The translations under genes were made by a program, and so were the position numbers. From a bacterium (GTDB taxonomy: Bacteria; Oederibacteriota; CAKKQC01), in the NCBI GenBank assembly GCA_919901855.1, contig CAKKQC010000032.1, positions 1 through 64,000 on the forward strand: DNA of 64,000 nt, given 5' to 3'. Under the pieces are notes generated by a model. It was not told the origin of the DNA, ran no database searches, and saw nothing but the letters and a program-made list of their open reading frames with translations. The first letter of the stretch is position 1. The number at the start of each line of letters is the position of its first letter. Shown in pieces: positions 16,423 through 30,500 of this stretch.

Positions 16423-16836
16423 ATGATGATCGAGGTCACCCGCGTGCTCCTGCAAGACATTCTGCGCCAGGGCCGGGCCCGGTATCCCGCCGGGGCCTGC
16501 GGGGTCCTGCTGGGCGTCCCCGGAGACCCCGCGGTCGTCGAGGCGTCCCGGCCGGGCCGGCCGGCCTCGGAGGCCTGCGCGGGGCCGTCGGCGGAGGACA
16601 TCGAGGCCGCGGGGCGGGAGGGCGCCACCCGGGGGCTCGCCGTAATCGGGACCTGGCACACGCACCCGGACGTCCCGGCGGAGCCCTCGCCTGGCGATCC
16701 GGCGGGAGTCGAGACCGGCCGGGTGACGCTGATCGTGTCGGTGCGGAAGGGCCAGGCCGCGGAGTGGGCCTGCTGGACGGCGGAGACCGGTCTTTCCGGT
16801 CTCCAGCCCGTGATAGTAAGGTTGACCGGCGGCTGA
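16423..16836 (+). CDS. JAMM/MPN (Mov34/PAD-1) metalloprotease-like protein
   Basis: A 137-residue single JAMM-fold protein. The zinc motif is clear: GTWHTHPDVPAEPSPGD near residues 75-91 gives His-x-His, Ser and Asp. Bacterial JAMM proteases cleave isopeptide-like or thiocarboxylate-linked small modifiers and some siderophore or cysteine-pathway carriers. The upstream catalytic Glu, normally just before the CG(L/V)LLG strand, is not seen: the segment reads YPAGACGVLLG. The protein may be inactive or use a shifted acid. No ubiquitin-like or ThiS/MoaD-like partner is next to it. It is divergent from the sigma operon and followed 5 bp later by a gene of unknown function. Confidence 0.75.
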   Translation: MMIEVTRVLLQDILRQGRARYPAGACGVLLGVPGDPAVVEASRPGRPASEACAGPSAEDIEAAGREGATRGLAVIGTWHTHPDVPAEPSPGDPAGVETGRVTLIVSVRKGQAAEWACWTAETGLSGLQPVIVRLTGG

Positions 16837-16841
16837 TCCGC

Positions 16842-22211
<5,370 letters not shown>

Positions 22212-22214
22212 CAG

Positions 22215-23246
22215 TTACTCCGCCAGCGTGAAGCGCTTCCCGGTCACGACATTCCCCACGACCTGCGCCCGCTCGCCCGCGTCCAGCAGGCATTGAAGCG
22301 CCGCCTCGGCGTCGGCTTTCCGGACGACGACCGTGAGTCCGAGCCCCATGTTGAAGGTCCGGAACATCTCCCGCCGCTCAATGCGGCCCAGCCGCTCGAT
22401 CAGGCTGAAGATCGGCAGGACCGGCCAGGTCCCGGTCTCGATCCGCATCCCCAGCCCGCGCGGGAGCTGGCGCGGCGCCTTGACCGGGAGCGCCCCGCCC
22501 GTGATGTGGCCCAGCGCCCGGATGCGGACCGTCCGCATCAGCTTCCGGATCGTGCGGACGTAGATCCGGGTCGGCCGCAGGAGCTCCTCGGCGAGGGAGC
22601 AGCCCAGCTCGGGGACCGTCCGGCGGAGCGGCAGGCCCGGCCGGTCGAGCAGGAGCCGGTTCACGAGCGAGTAGCCGTTGCTGTGGAGGCCCGAGGAGCC
22701 CACGCCGATGACGACATCGCCGGGCCGCGCGGTCGAGCCGTCGATGGCCTCGGCCTCCTCGACCGCCCCGACGCAGAACCCGACGAGGTCGTATTCGCCG
22801 GTCCGGTAGAGCCCCGGCAGCTCCGCGGTCTCGCCCCCGATGAGCGAGCAGCCCGCGTCCGCGCACCCGGCCTCGACCCCGCGCAGGAGGGCCTTGCCGA
22901 CCGGGACCGTGAGCTTCGCGATCCCGATGTAGTCGAGGAAGAAGAGCGGTTGGGCGCCCTGGCACGCGACGTCGTTCGCGCACATGGCGACGCAGTCGAT
23001 GCCGACCGTGTCGTGTACCCCCAGCCGGAACGCGAGCTTGAGCTTCGTGCCCACGGAATCCGTCCCCGAGACGAGGAGCGGCGGCCGCTTGCCCGTCATG
23101 GGCACGCGGTAGAGGGCGCCGAACCCGCCCACGCCCGCGACGACCTGGGGGTCGCGCCGGGCCCGGGCGAGCCGCTTCGCGTATTCGGCCACGGCGTCGC
23201 CCGCGGCGATGTCCACCCCCGCCGATCTGTACGTGAGCCGTTTCAT
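22215..23246 (-). CDS. purM: phosphoribosylformylglycinamidine cyclo-ligase PurM
   Basis: A 343-residue AIR synthetase of the PurM/SelD/HypE fold, fifth step of purine synthesis. Landmarks are MKRLTYRSAGVDIAAGDAVA, LLVSGTDSVGTKLKLAF, GIDCVAMCANDVACQGAQPL, LIGGETAELPGLY and HITGGALPVKAPRQLP. The C-terminal half is somewhat degenerate near VVRKADAEAALQCLLDAGE but complete. Its start overlaps the gatB stop by 4 bp. Linking purM to gatCAB is unusual, and it is the third separate locus in this window with purine genes. Confidence 0.95.
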   Translation of the reverse strand: MKRLTYRSAGVDIAAGDAVAEYAKRLARARRDPQVVAGVGGFGALYRVPMTGKRPPLLVSGTDSVGTKLKLAFRLGVHDTVGIDCVAMCANDVACQGAQPLFFLDYIGIAKLTVPVGKALLRGVEAGCADAGCSLIGGETAELPGLYRTGEYDLVGFCVGAVEEAEAIDGSTARPGDVVIGVGSSGLHSNGYSLVNRLLLDRPGLPLRRTVPELGCSLAEELLRPTRIYVRTIRKLMRTVRIRALGHITGGALPVKAPRQLPRGLGMRIETGTWPVLPIFSLIERLGRIERREMFRTFNMGLGLTVVVRKADAEAALQCLLDAGERAQVVGNVVTGKRFTLAE

Positions 23247-24685
23247 CGGGTGAGCTCCTCCTTAAGGATCTTGTTGACGGCCTGCGGGTTGGCCTTGCCG
23301 CCCGTGGCCTTCATGACCTGGCCGACCAGGAAGCCGATCGTCTGCGACTTCCCGGCCTTGAAGTCGGCGACGGACTGCGGGTTCGCCGCGAGCACGTCGC
23401 GGACGGAAGTCACGAGGGCGTCCTCGTCCGTGATCTGGACGAGCCCCTTCGCCTTCACCACGGCGTCGGGGTCGGCGCCGGAGACGAGCATCTCGGCGAA
23501 GACGGTCTTCGCGATCTTGCCGCTGATCGTGGCCTTGTCGATCAGGGCGATGAGCGCGGCAAGCTGGCGCGGCGCGACCCGGGAGTCCCCGATCCCGAGC
23601 TTGCGTCCGTGCAGGGCGCCGAGCAGCTCGGTGGAGACCCAGTTGCAGGCCGTCTTCGGGGGCGCGCCCGCGGCGATGGTCGCCTCGAAGTATTCGGCCA
23701 CCGTCCGGTCGGAGGTCAGGACCCCGGCGTCGTAGTCCGTAAGGCCCAGGGTCTGCACGTAGCGAAGCCGCTTGGTCCATGGCAGTTCGGGGAGGCGCCC
23801 CCGGATTACCGCCAGCCGGGCGTCGTCCATGGTGAACACGAGCAGGTCGGGCTCGGGGAAGTAGCGGTAGTCGTGTGCCGCCTCCTTGCTCCGCATGGAC
23901 CGCGTTTCCCCCGCCGTGTCGTCCCAGAGGCGGGTCTCCTGGGCGAGGGTCTCGCCGCGGGCCAGCGCGTCCCGCTGGCGCCTGGCCTCGAACGTGAGCG
24001 CGTGTTCGATGCTCTTGAACGAGTTCATGTTCTTGATCTCGATCTTGGCGCCGAGCTCGTCGGCGCCCTTCGGGCGCACGGAGATGTTGGCGTCGCAGCG
24101 CAGGCTCCCTTCCTCCATGTTCCCGTCGGACACGTGCAGGTACCGGACGAGGGTCTGCAGGGACTTGACGTACGCGACGGCTTCGGCCGGCTCCCGGAGG
24201 TCCGGCTCGCTCACGATTTCCAGGAGAGGCATCCCGGACCGGTTGTAGTCTACGAGGGCCGCGGTGCCCGTCGCAATCTGCTGGCCGGCCCCCTCGTGCA
24301 CGAGCTTGCCCGCGTCCTCCTCGAGGTGGACGCGCTTGACCCGGACGGGGTGGGCCCCCGCGAGGTCGACGCGGCCGTCGTGCGCGAGCGGCAGGTCGTA
24401 CTGCGAGATCTGGAAGTTCTTGGGCAGGTCCGGGTAGTAGTAGTGCTTGCGGTCGAATTTGAACCGGCGGCGGATCGTGCACCCGACCGCGAGCCCGACG
24501 AGGATCGCGCGCTCGAGCGCCTCGGCGTTCATGACCGGCAGCGTGCCCGGCAGGCCGAGGCAGACCGGGCAGACCTGAGAGTTCGGCGCAGCGCCGAACT
24601 TCGTTGAGCACCCGCAGAAGATCTTGGTCTTCGTCGAGAGCTCGCAGTGCACCTCGAGGCCGATGACGGTCTCGAACTCAGTCAT
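23243..24685 (-). CDS. gatB: Asp-tRNA(Asn)/Glu-tRNA(Gln) amidotransferase subunit GatB
   Basis: A 480-residue tRNA-binding and kinase subunit of the amidotransferase that converts Glu-tRNA(Gln) or Asp-tRNA(Asn) to the amide form. The start TEFETVIGLEVHCELSTKTK, the zinc-type Cys pairs in FCGCSTKF and CPVCLGLPG, and HYYYPDLPKNFQISQYDLPL are family hallmarks. The YqeY-like C-terminal tail ends GKANPQAVNKILKEEL. The frame is open upstream, but the ATG at 24685 matches the family start. A REP-like palindrome and the end of gatA lie just before it. Confidence 0.96.
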   Translation of the reverse strand: MTEFETVIGLEVHCELSTKTKIFCGCSTKFGAAPNSQVCPVCLGLPGTLPVMNAEALERAILVGLAVGCTIRRRFKFDRKHYYYPDLPKNFQISQYDLPLAHDGRVDLAGAHPVRVKRVHLEEDAGKLVHEGAGQQIATGTAALVDYNRSGMPLLEIVSEPDLREPAEAVAYVKSLQTLVRYLHVSDGNMEEGSLRCDANISVRPKGADELGAKIEIKNMNSFKSIEHALTFEARRQRDALARGETLAQETRLWDDTAGETRSMRSKEAAHDYRYFPEPDLLVFTMDDARLAVIRGRLPELPWTKRLRYVQTLGLTDYDAGVLTSDRTVAEYFEATIAAGAPPKTACNWVSTELLGALHGRKLGIGDSRVAPRQLAALIALIDKATISGKIAKTVFAEMLVSGADPDAVVKAKGLVQITDEDALVTSVRDVLAANPQSVADFKAGKSQTIGFLVGQVMKATGGKANPQAVNKILKEELTR

Positions 24686-24690
24686 CGCCC

Positions 24691-26178
24691 TCACACCCCA
24701 CCCTCTCCCGAATCCGGGAGAGGGGGTTTGCGGCGGTGCCAGTCCGTCACGTTCTGGTACCTGGCGCCGACGCGCAGGAGCGTGGCGTCGTCGAAGGCGC
24801 GCCCGATGAGCTGCATGCCGATCGGCAGGCCGGCCGCCGAGAACCCGCACGGAACCACGAGGGCCGGGAGCCCGACGAGGTTCACGGACACCGTGTAGAT
24901 GTCGGAGAGGTACATCTGGAGGGGGTCGTCGGCCTTCTCCCCGATCCGGAACGCGGGCGTCGGCGTGGCGGGGGAGAGCAGGGCGTCGCACTCCTTGAGG
25001 GCGTCGAGGTAGTCCTGGCGAAGGCGCGTGCGGGCCTTGAGCGCCTTGAGGTAGTAGGCGTCGTAGTAGCCGGCCGAGAGCACGTAGGTCCCGAGGATGA
25101 TCCGGCGCTTGGTCTCGGGGCCGAACCCCGCGCTCCGCGACTTCTTGTACATCTCGACGATGTTCGCCCCGTCCTCGCGCCGGCCGTACTTGACGCCGTC
25201 GAACCGGGCGAGGTTCGACGAGGCCTCCGCGGGGGCGACCAGGTAGTAGATGGGTAGGGCGTAGTCCTGGAGCGGGAGCGAGATCTCGCGGAAGGTGCAA
25301 CCCAGCTTCTCCAGCGGTACCCGGGCCCCGTCGACGGCGGCCCGGACCTCGGGGTCGAGCCCGGTGCCCAGCCACTCCTTCGCGATCCCGATCCTTAAGC
25401 CCTGGATGTCGCCCGCACTGGCCTGCGTTACCGAAGGGCCCTCGAGCCTCACCGAGGTCGAGTCCGCGGCGTCCCAGCCCTCGATCGCCTCCTCCAGGAT
25501 CGCGCAATCCTCGACGTCCTTCGCCAGCGGCCCGATCTGGTCGAGCGAGCTCGCGAACGCGATGAGCCCGTACCGCGAGACCCGGCCGTAGGTGGGTTTC
25601 AGCCCCGCGAGCCCGCAGAGGGCCGCCGGCTGGCGAATCGAGCCCCCCGTGTCGGAACCCAGCGCCGCGATCGCCTCGTCCGCGGCCACGGCGGCCGCGG
25701 ACCCGCCCGAGGAGCCCCCCGGCACCCGGTCGAGGTCCCACGGGTTCCGGGACGGCCCGAAGGCCGAGTTCTCGGTCGACGAGCCGAACGCGAATTCGTC
25801 GAGGTTAGTCTTCCCCGTGATCACGGCGCCCGCGGCCCGCAGCCGGGTCACGACGGTGGCGTCGTAGGGCGGGACGAACCGCTCGAGGATCTTCGAGGCG
25901 CACGTCGTGGGCACCCCCCGGGTGCACAGGTTGTCCTTGAGCGCGATGGGCACCCCGTCGAGGGGCCCCCGGGATTCCTCGGCGGCCCGGCGCCGGTCCG
26001 AGGCGGCGGCCTGCGCCAGCGCATCCTCCTCGGTCAGGTGCAGATACGCGTGGACTTGTGGCTCGACCGCCCTGATCCGCTCGAAGACGGCCTTCGTGAG
26101 TTCGACCGACGAGAGCGTCTTCGCGCGGAGAGCCGCGGCGGCTTCGTGGATGGTGAGGGAGGCGGGGCTCTTCATCAT
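24691..26178 (-). CDS. gatA: amidotransferase subunit GatA
   Basis: A 495-residue amidase-signature enzyme that releases ammonia from glutamine for the GatCAB complex. The Ser-cisSer-Lys triad is visible: Lys in PIALKDNLCT near residue 78, and the two Ser in PGGSSGGSAAAVA and ALGSDTGGSIRQPA. The C-terminal CGFSAAGLPIGMQLIGRAFD is normal. The final residues (PLPDSGEGGV) are encoded by the REP-like palindrome, so the natural C-terminus has been extended slightly by that repeat. The start codon ATGATG overlaps the gatC stop (TAATG). Confidence 0.96.
   Translation of the reverse strand: MMKSPASLTIHEAAAALRAKTLSSVELTKAVFERIRAVEPQVHAYLHLTEEDALAQAAASDRRRAAEESRGPLDGVPIALKDNLCTRGVPTTCASKILERFVPPYDATVVTRLRAAGAVITGKTNLDEFAFGSSTENSAFGPSRNPWDLDRVPGGSSGGSAAAVAADEAIAALGSDTGGSIRQPAALCGLAGLKPTYGRVSRYGLIAFASSLDQIGPLAKDVEDCAILEEAIEGWDAADSTSVRLEGPSVTQASAGDIQGLRIGIAKEWLGTGLDPEVRAAVDGARVPLEKLGCTFREISLPLQDYALPIYYLVAPAEASSNLARFDGVKYGRREDGANIVEMYKKSRSAGFGPETKRRIILGTYVLSAGYYDAYYLKALKARTRLRQDYLDALKECDALLSPATPTPAFRIGEKADDPLQMYLSDIYTVSVNLVGLPALVVPCGFSAAGLPIGMQLIGRAFDDATLLRVGARYQNVTDWHRRKPPLPDSGEGGV
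24701..24724. repeat. REP-like palindrome CCCTCTCCCG...CGGGAGAGGG, copy 2
   Basis: Ten-bp perfect arms with a 4-base centre (AATC), lying over the last codons of gatA just before gatB. It is related to the copy at 19835-19857. It adds a PLPDSGEG-type tail to GatA, showing an intergenic dyad captured as coding sequence. Confidence 0.7.
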
Positions 26179-26468
26179 TACTCTTCGAGGATCTTCGGCA
26201 CGCGGACCGACCCGGCGCGGAACTCCGGGGCCAGCGCCTCGACCTCGGCCTGGGTGAGCCCCGGGGCCGGCCGGTCGGGGCGGGCGCGGTCGGTCGCGGG
26301 CGAGAGGTGAGTCGTCGGCTCGACCCCCTCGAGCGGGAGCCGGTTCAGGGACTCGACGTAGCCGAGGATGGCCTCGAGCTGCGCGCCGTAGCGCTCGAGC
26401 TCGGCCTCCGTCAGCGACAGGCGCGCGAGATGCGCAACCGCCTCCACGTCCCTGCGGGTAAGTGCCAT
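26178..26468 (-). CDS. gatC: amidotransferase subunit GatC
   Basis: A 96-residue GatC, the small scaffold subunit that links GatA and GatB. The N-terminal TRRDVEAVAHLARLSLTEAE, then LEAILGYVESLNRLPLEGVE and the C-terminal FRAGSVRVPKILEE are all typical. It is first in the gatC-gatA-gatB-purM-propeller-ligA unit. The upstream region is shared with the divergent beta-barrel gene. I could not find a confident promoter on this strand, though TAGAAT lies 17 bp before the ATG. Confidence 0.95.
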   Translation of the reverse strand: MALTRRDVEAVAHLARLSLTEAELERYGAQLEAILGYVESLNRLPLEGVEPTTHLSPATDRARPDRPAPGLTQAEVEALAPEFRAGSVRVPKILEE

Positions 26469-26516
26469 GGCCGCAATATTCTAACAGTGTCAACGTTGGA
26501 GGGGGGGCGGGCGTCA

Positions 26517-26545
26517 TTGCGGCCGCCGTAGTGCAGGCGTAGCAT
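26517..26545 (+). promoter_or_regulatory. candidate sigma-70-type promoter for the beta-barrel gene
   Basis: TTGCGG, a 17-bp spacer and TAGCAT, with the ATG 49 bp after the -10. A good ribosome-binding site (AAGGAGGTC) is placed 6 bp before the ATG at 26594. The hexamers each match consensus at four of six positions. Confidence 0.45.
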
Positions 26546-26593
26546 GATTGGAACCGGCGACGGCGTGTCGCCAACGGATCAAGGAGGTCCTCA

Positions 26594-27232
26594 ATGGGCA
26601 GGAAAATGGGTGTGATGGTGGGGTTGCTCCTCGCCGCGGCGATGGTGGCACCAGGTCTGGCGAACGCGGAAGCGGGCTTCACCAAGGGTGTGAAGGTGGG
26701 GTTGAACCTGGCGACTGCAACCGGGTCGGATGCCGCCCCTGCGGCGGGTGAGACCAAGGGGATGCGGATCGGGCTGGCGGCCGGTCTGTTCGGCGCATTC
26801 GGCCTGCCGGCCGCGCCGATCGCGATCCAGGTCGAGGCGCTCTACTCGATGAAGGGCGTAAAGTACTCGGCAGGCAGCGATTCGTTTACGCTCCAGCTCG
26901 ACTACCTGGATATTCCGGTGCTCGTGAAGTACGACGTGGCACCGGCGCCGACGAAGATTTCGATCTTCGCCGGGCCGTCTCTGGGTATCCTGCTGGGCGC
27001 CAAGTCCGCCTACGACTTCGGGGGCACGACCGGCTCCGTGGACATCAAGGATCAGGTCGCCTCGACCGACCTCGGGCTCGTGTTCGGGGTCGCGGTAGGC
27101 CTGCCGGGCGGGATCAGCATCGATGTCCGGTACGATATGGGGCTCTCGTCGCTCGACAAGCCGGTGGCCGGCGCGACGGCGGCGAAGATTTACAACGGGG
27201 TCATTGCGGCCGCGGTTGGGTACGCCTTCTGA
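26594..27232 (+). CDS. outer-membrane beta-barrel protein (PorT/OmpW-like small porin)
   Basis: A 212-residue exported protein. Residues 1-26 form a signal peptide (MGVMVGLLLAAAMVAPGLANA). The rest alternates in short amphipathic beta-strands of the outer-membrane beta-barrel class, such as GVKVGLNLATATG, IAIQVEALYSMKGVKYS, YLDIPVLVKYDVAP and ISIFAGPSLGILLGAKSAYD, and ends in the aromatic YNGVIAAAVGYAF. A C-terminal Phe is the classic assembly signal. It stands alone between its own promoter and a strong terminator hairpin. Confidence 0.85.
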   Translation: MGRKMGVMVGLLLAAAMVAPGLANAEAGFTKGVKVGLNLATATGSDAAPAAGETKGMRIGLAAGLFGAFGLPAAPIAIQVEALYSMKGVKYSAGSDSFTLQLDYLDIPVLVKYDVAPAPTKISIFAGPSLGILLGAKSAYDFGGTTGSVDIKDQVASTDLGLVFGVAVGLPGGISIDVRYDMGLSSLDKPVAGATAAKIYNGVIAAAVGYAF

Positions 27233-27257
27233 GCCAGACCTCTCTTTAGGTAGTGCG

Positions 27258-27285
27258 CGCGGGGGCCGGGTGACCGGCCCCCGCG
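27258..27285 (+). terminator. strong hairpin after the beta-barrel gene
   Basis: A perfect 12-bp GC stem (CGCGGGGGCCGG and its complement) closed by a GTGA tetraloop begins 25 bp after the stop codon. It is followed by GCGCGTTTC. The U-run is weak, but the position and stability fit a terminator. Confidence 0.7.
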
Positions 27286-27354
27286 GCGCGTTTCGGGGGC
27301 TTGCGGTGTCCGCGGGCCGCGATAGGGTGTGAATGGGGAGGCAGGAGGCACGAC

Positions 27355-27528
27355 ATGGATCTCATCACAGCCCTGGTTCTCGGACGGTTGAAAGTTCCGT
27401 CCCTGCTGCTGCTGGCGGCCGGCGTCGCCACGGCGTGCGCGTTCGCCGAGGATCTCCGGGACGAATCGCCGTGGCAGAAACTCGTGAACGCCGTCGCCCG
27501 GTCGTATCGCGCGTCCGCGTTGGATTGA
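27355..27528 (+). CDS. 57-residue small membrane-type peptide of unknown function
   Basis: A short gene encoding one hydrophobic segment (VPSLLLLAAGVATACAFA) followed by a polar tail (DLRDESPWQKLVNAVARSY). It could be a signal-anchored peptide or a lipoprotein-like peptide, although the Cys context (ATACAF) is not a good lipobox. I count it as real because GGAGG lies 8 bp before the ATG. It sits alone between the barrel terminator and the promoter of the giant gene. No homologue is recognised. Confidence 0.5.
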   Translation: MDLITALVLGRLKVPSLLLLAAGVATACAFAEDLRDESPWQKLVNAVARSYRASALD

Positions 27529-27553
27529 CGACGCCCTAGTCCTCCCCCGCCGG

Positions 27554-27582
27554 TTGGCTCCGCCGTCCAAATCTGGCACAAT
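27554..27582 (+). promoter_or_regulatory. candidate promoter of the giant surface-protein gene
   Basis: TTGGCT, a 17-bp spacer, and CACAAT. It closely resembles the promoter at 44093-44121: both start TTGGC, contain CCGCC in the spacer, and end CTGGCA-x-AAT. The ATG lies 14 bp after the -10, so the leader is very short. Confidence 0.55.
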
Positions 27583-27596
27583 ACCTGCCTGGGAGC

Positions 27597-30500
27597 ATGA
27601 AGGTGTCCGGGTTCCATCTTCGAGGGGCGAACCGCGTCTTCAGGGGCCGTCTGGCCGCTGTGCTGGCGGTCTTTGCCTGCCTGACGCCCGTAGTGGGATT
27701 CTCCGCGGTCGCGACCGTGGGACTCCCGACCAACGCGACCAGCGGGAACTCGAAGACGCTGTCGATCAACCCGGCCGGGCTGGTCGGCGGGAACATCCTG
27801 GTGGCCCGGATACTGATCAGCGGAGTCGCGACCGCTCCCGTCGGCCCGAACGCGAGCTGGACCCTGCGCACCACCTCGTCCAGCGTAGCCGGAAACTGCG
27901 TTCTGACGACCTGGACCCACACGGTGACCGCGGGCGAGGTCGGGCCCTACGTATGGACGATCGCCACGAACCAGGACTGGGCGGGAGGGATCACGCAGTA
28001 CAGCGGGGTCGACCTCTTCTGCCCGGTCGGCGCTACCGGCACCTCGAACGGGACTTCGGTGACGACCGGCAAGCGCTCGACGTTCGCCCTGCCCGAGATC
28101 ACGACCCAGGTCCCGAACGCGGTCGTGGACGGGAGCTACGGAGTGGCCGTCAAGAACAAGACCTTCACCCAGCCCGCGGGGTGGACGCGGCTCGTGGCGG
28201 CGAGGACCGGGGCGCGCCCCCCGAGCGCGGGGAGCGCCAACCGGGCCCAGGCCGCGGTCGGGCTCACTGGCGCCGCGAATACGGTCTCGGTCAACGTGAC
28301 CGCCAACCCCTACGTCGCGGACCTGATCGAACTGGATCCGCCGGACACGACCGGTGTGACCCTTGCGCCCGCGGCACTGTCGTTCGCCACGGTGAAGGGC
28401 TCGAGCCCCGCCAGCCAGACATTCACGATCACGAATACCCACCTCAAGAACGTCTGTCCGAACCAGACCTACGCTGCCGCGGTGACCTACAGCGCGGGGT
28501 GGGATGCCACGAACATGCCGGCGCCCAACGTGAGCGCCGTGAGCCTCGCGCAGGGCGCGACTTCCGCCGCGATCACGATCTCGATCGCGTCGAGCTTGCT
28601 CGACACCGGGACCTATACCGCGGTCATCGCGATCACGGACGCCAGCGGGAACACCGCGGCGATCAACGTCACGCTCTCCGTCGCCTGTTCGATCCAGCGC
28701 GAGGCGAACGTCGCGACGGCGGCCGCCGGAGCCGCGACGGCGCTGGCCCTGACCGACCCCGGGGGATGGAGCGACGGCGACGGGCTGGTCGCCACGCTCG
28801 TCGCGGACACGACGACCGCGCCGGCCACCCCGGCGGGGTGGACGCTCGTGGCGTCGAATACCACGGGCGCGCTGGGGATGTGGATGTACCGGGCGGCGAG
28901 GAGCGGGGACGCGACGACCACGTGGACCGGGTTCGCGTCGGGCAGGCTGGCCGGCGTCATGGCCGCCTACCTGAACGTCAACAACTTCACGCCCCTGGAT
29001 GCTCCGGCGTTTCCGTTCGCGCCCGCGACGACGTTGAGCGGCGACGGCAACGTGGACACGAACGCGTGCACGACGGGCACGGCGAACGTGGACGTGGTGG
29101 CCGCCTACGCGATCAACATGACGAACGCGGGCACGGCGCTTACGGTGGGGGCCGGGCTGACCTCGATCTCGGGGAACGTGAGCACCGGCGCCGCCGTCGG
29201 GGACATCGTCCTGAACGTGGGCTCGGACCGGATCGTGGCCGGGGCCGGAACGCCTCTGGCGGAGACCGGCACGGTCCTTCCCAGCCAGGCGGCGAGCAAG
29301 CTAGGGGGCCTGTGCACCCTACGCCCGGCCAACGTGCCGCCGGCCGTCTCGGTGACCAGGTTACCTGCCGCCCCGTCCCAGGGGGACACCGTGACCTACA
29401 TCATCGCGGTTACCAACCCGGCCGGCAACGGGCCGTTCACGGACCTCATGCTGAGCGACACCCTTCCGGCGGGCGTCACGTTCGTGTCGCTGGGCGTGGA
29501 CGCGGCCGGCGCGGGGCTCACGCTCTCGAGCAATCCCGGGGCGGGGGCCGTGGAGGGCGCGTACGGCACGCTCACGACCCCGCTCGCGGCCGGGAGCGCC
29601 GTCACGTTCACCCTCCAGGGCGTGCTGGACTGTGGGGTCGTCGCGGCGCAGAGCAGTACCGCTTTCGCCCGGACGGGCGGCACCTGCGGGACGCCCGGAA
29701 CCGTGCTGAACGCGTTCACGCCGGGTGTGGTGGCCGCGCCGGCGGTGACGGTCTCGCGCGACCTGATCGCTCCGACGCAGGGCGACCTGGTCACCTACTC
29801 GGTCGTGGTCACGAACGCCAGCGCGACGGCGCCGCTGAACGCCCTGGTCTTCAGCGACAGCCTGCCGGCGGGGCTCTCGGTCGTGTCGTTCGCCGCGGAC
29901 GGGGCGGGCGCGGGGCTGGCGCTGGCGACCGCGGGACAGGTCGTGGGGGCGTCCGGGGATTTCGCGACCCCCGTCGGTCCCGGGAACTCCGTGACGTTCA
30001 CCGTGGTCGCCCGGGTCGGTTGCGGACCCGGGGTGCTCGTCCCCCAGAGTAACCAGGCCTATGCCCAGACCGCGTCCAACTGCCTGCGGACGCTTTCGGC
30101 CGCCGACACGTTCACGCCCGGCCCCGTGGCCGCGCCCGACGTGACCCTCGGCCACGTCCCCGCGGCTCCCGCCGAGGGCGGACCGGTGACCTACATGATC
30201 GTGGTGCGGAACATGGGGACGATGTCCCTGAACAGCCTCGTCGTGAGCGACACCCTCCCGGCGGGCGTTTCGTTCGTGTCGCTGGAGGCGGGATCGGACG
30301 GTTCCGGCGACGGGCTGGTCCTGTCGGCCAACGCCGGCGCCGGCGCGGTCGAGGGAGCCTCGGGGGTGTTCACGCCGGGCCTCGAGCTGGCGGCGGGGGC
30401 GAGCTTCACGCTTACGCTCACGGGCACCGTGGTCTGCGGCGCGTCGGGGGCGCAGAGCCACCAGGCCTACGCGGAGACGCCGGGCGGGTGCCAGAAGACG

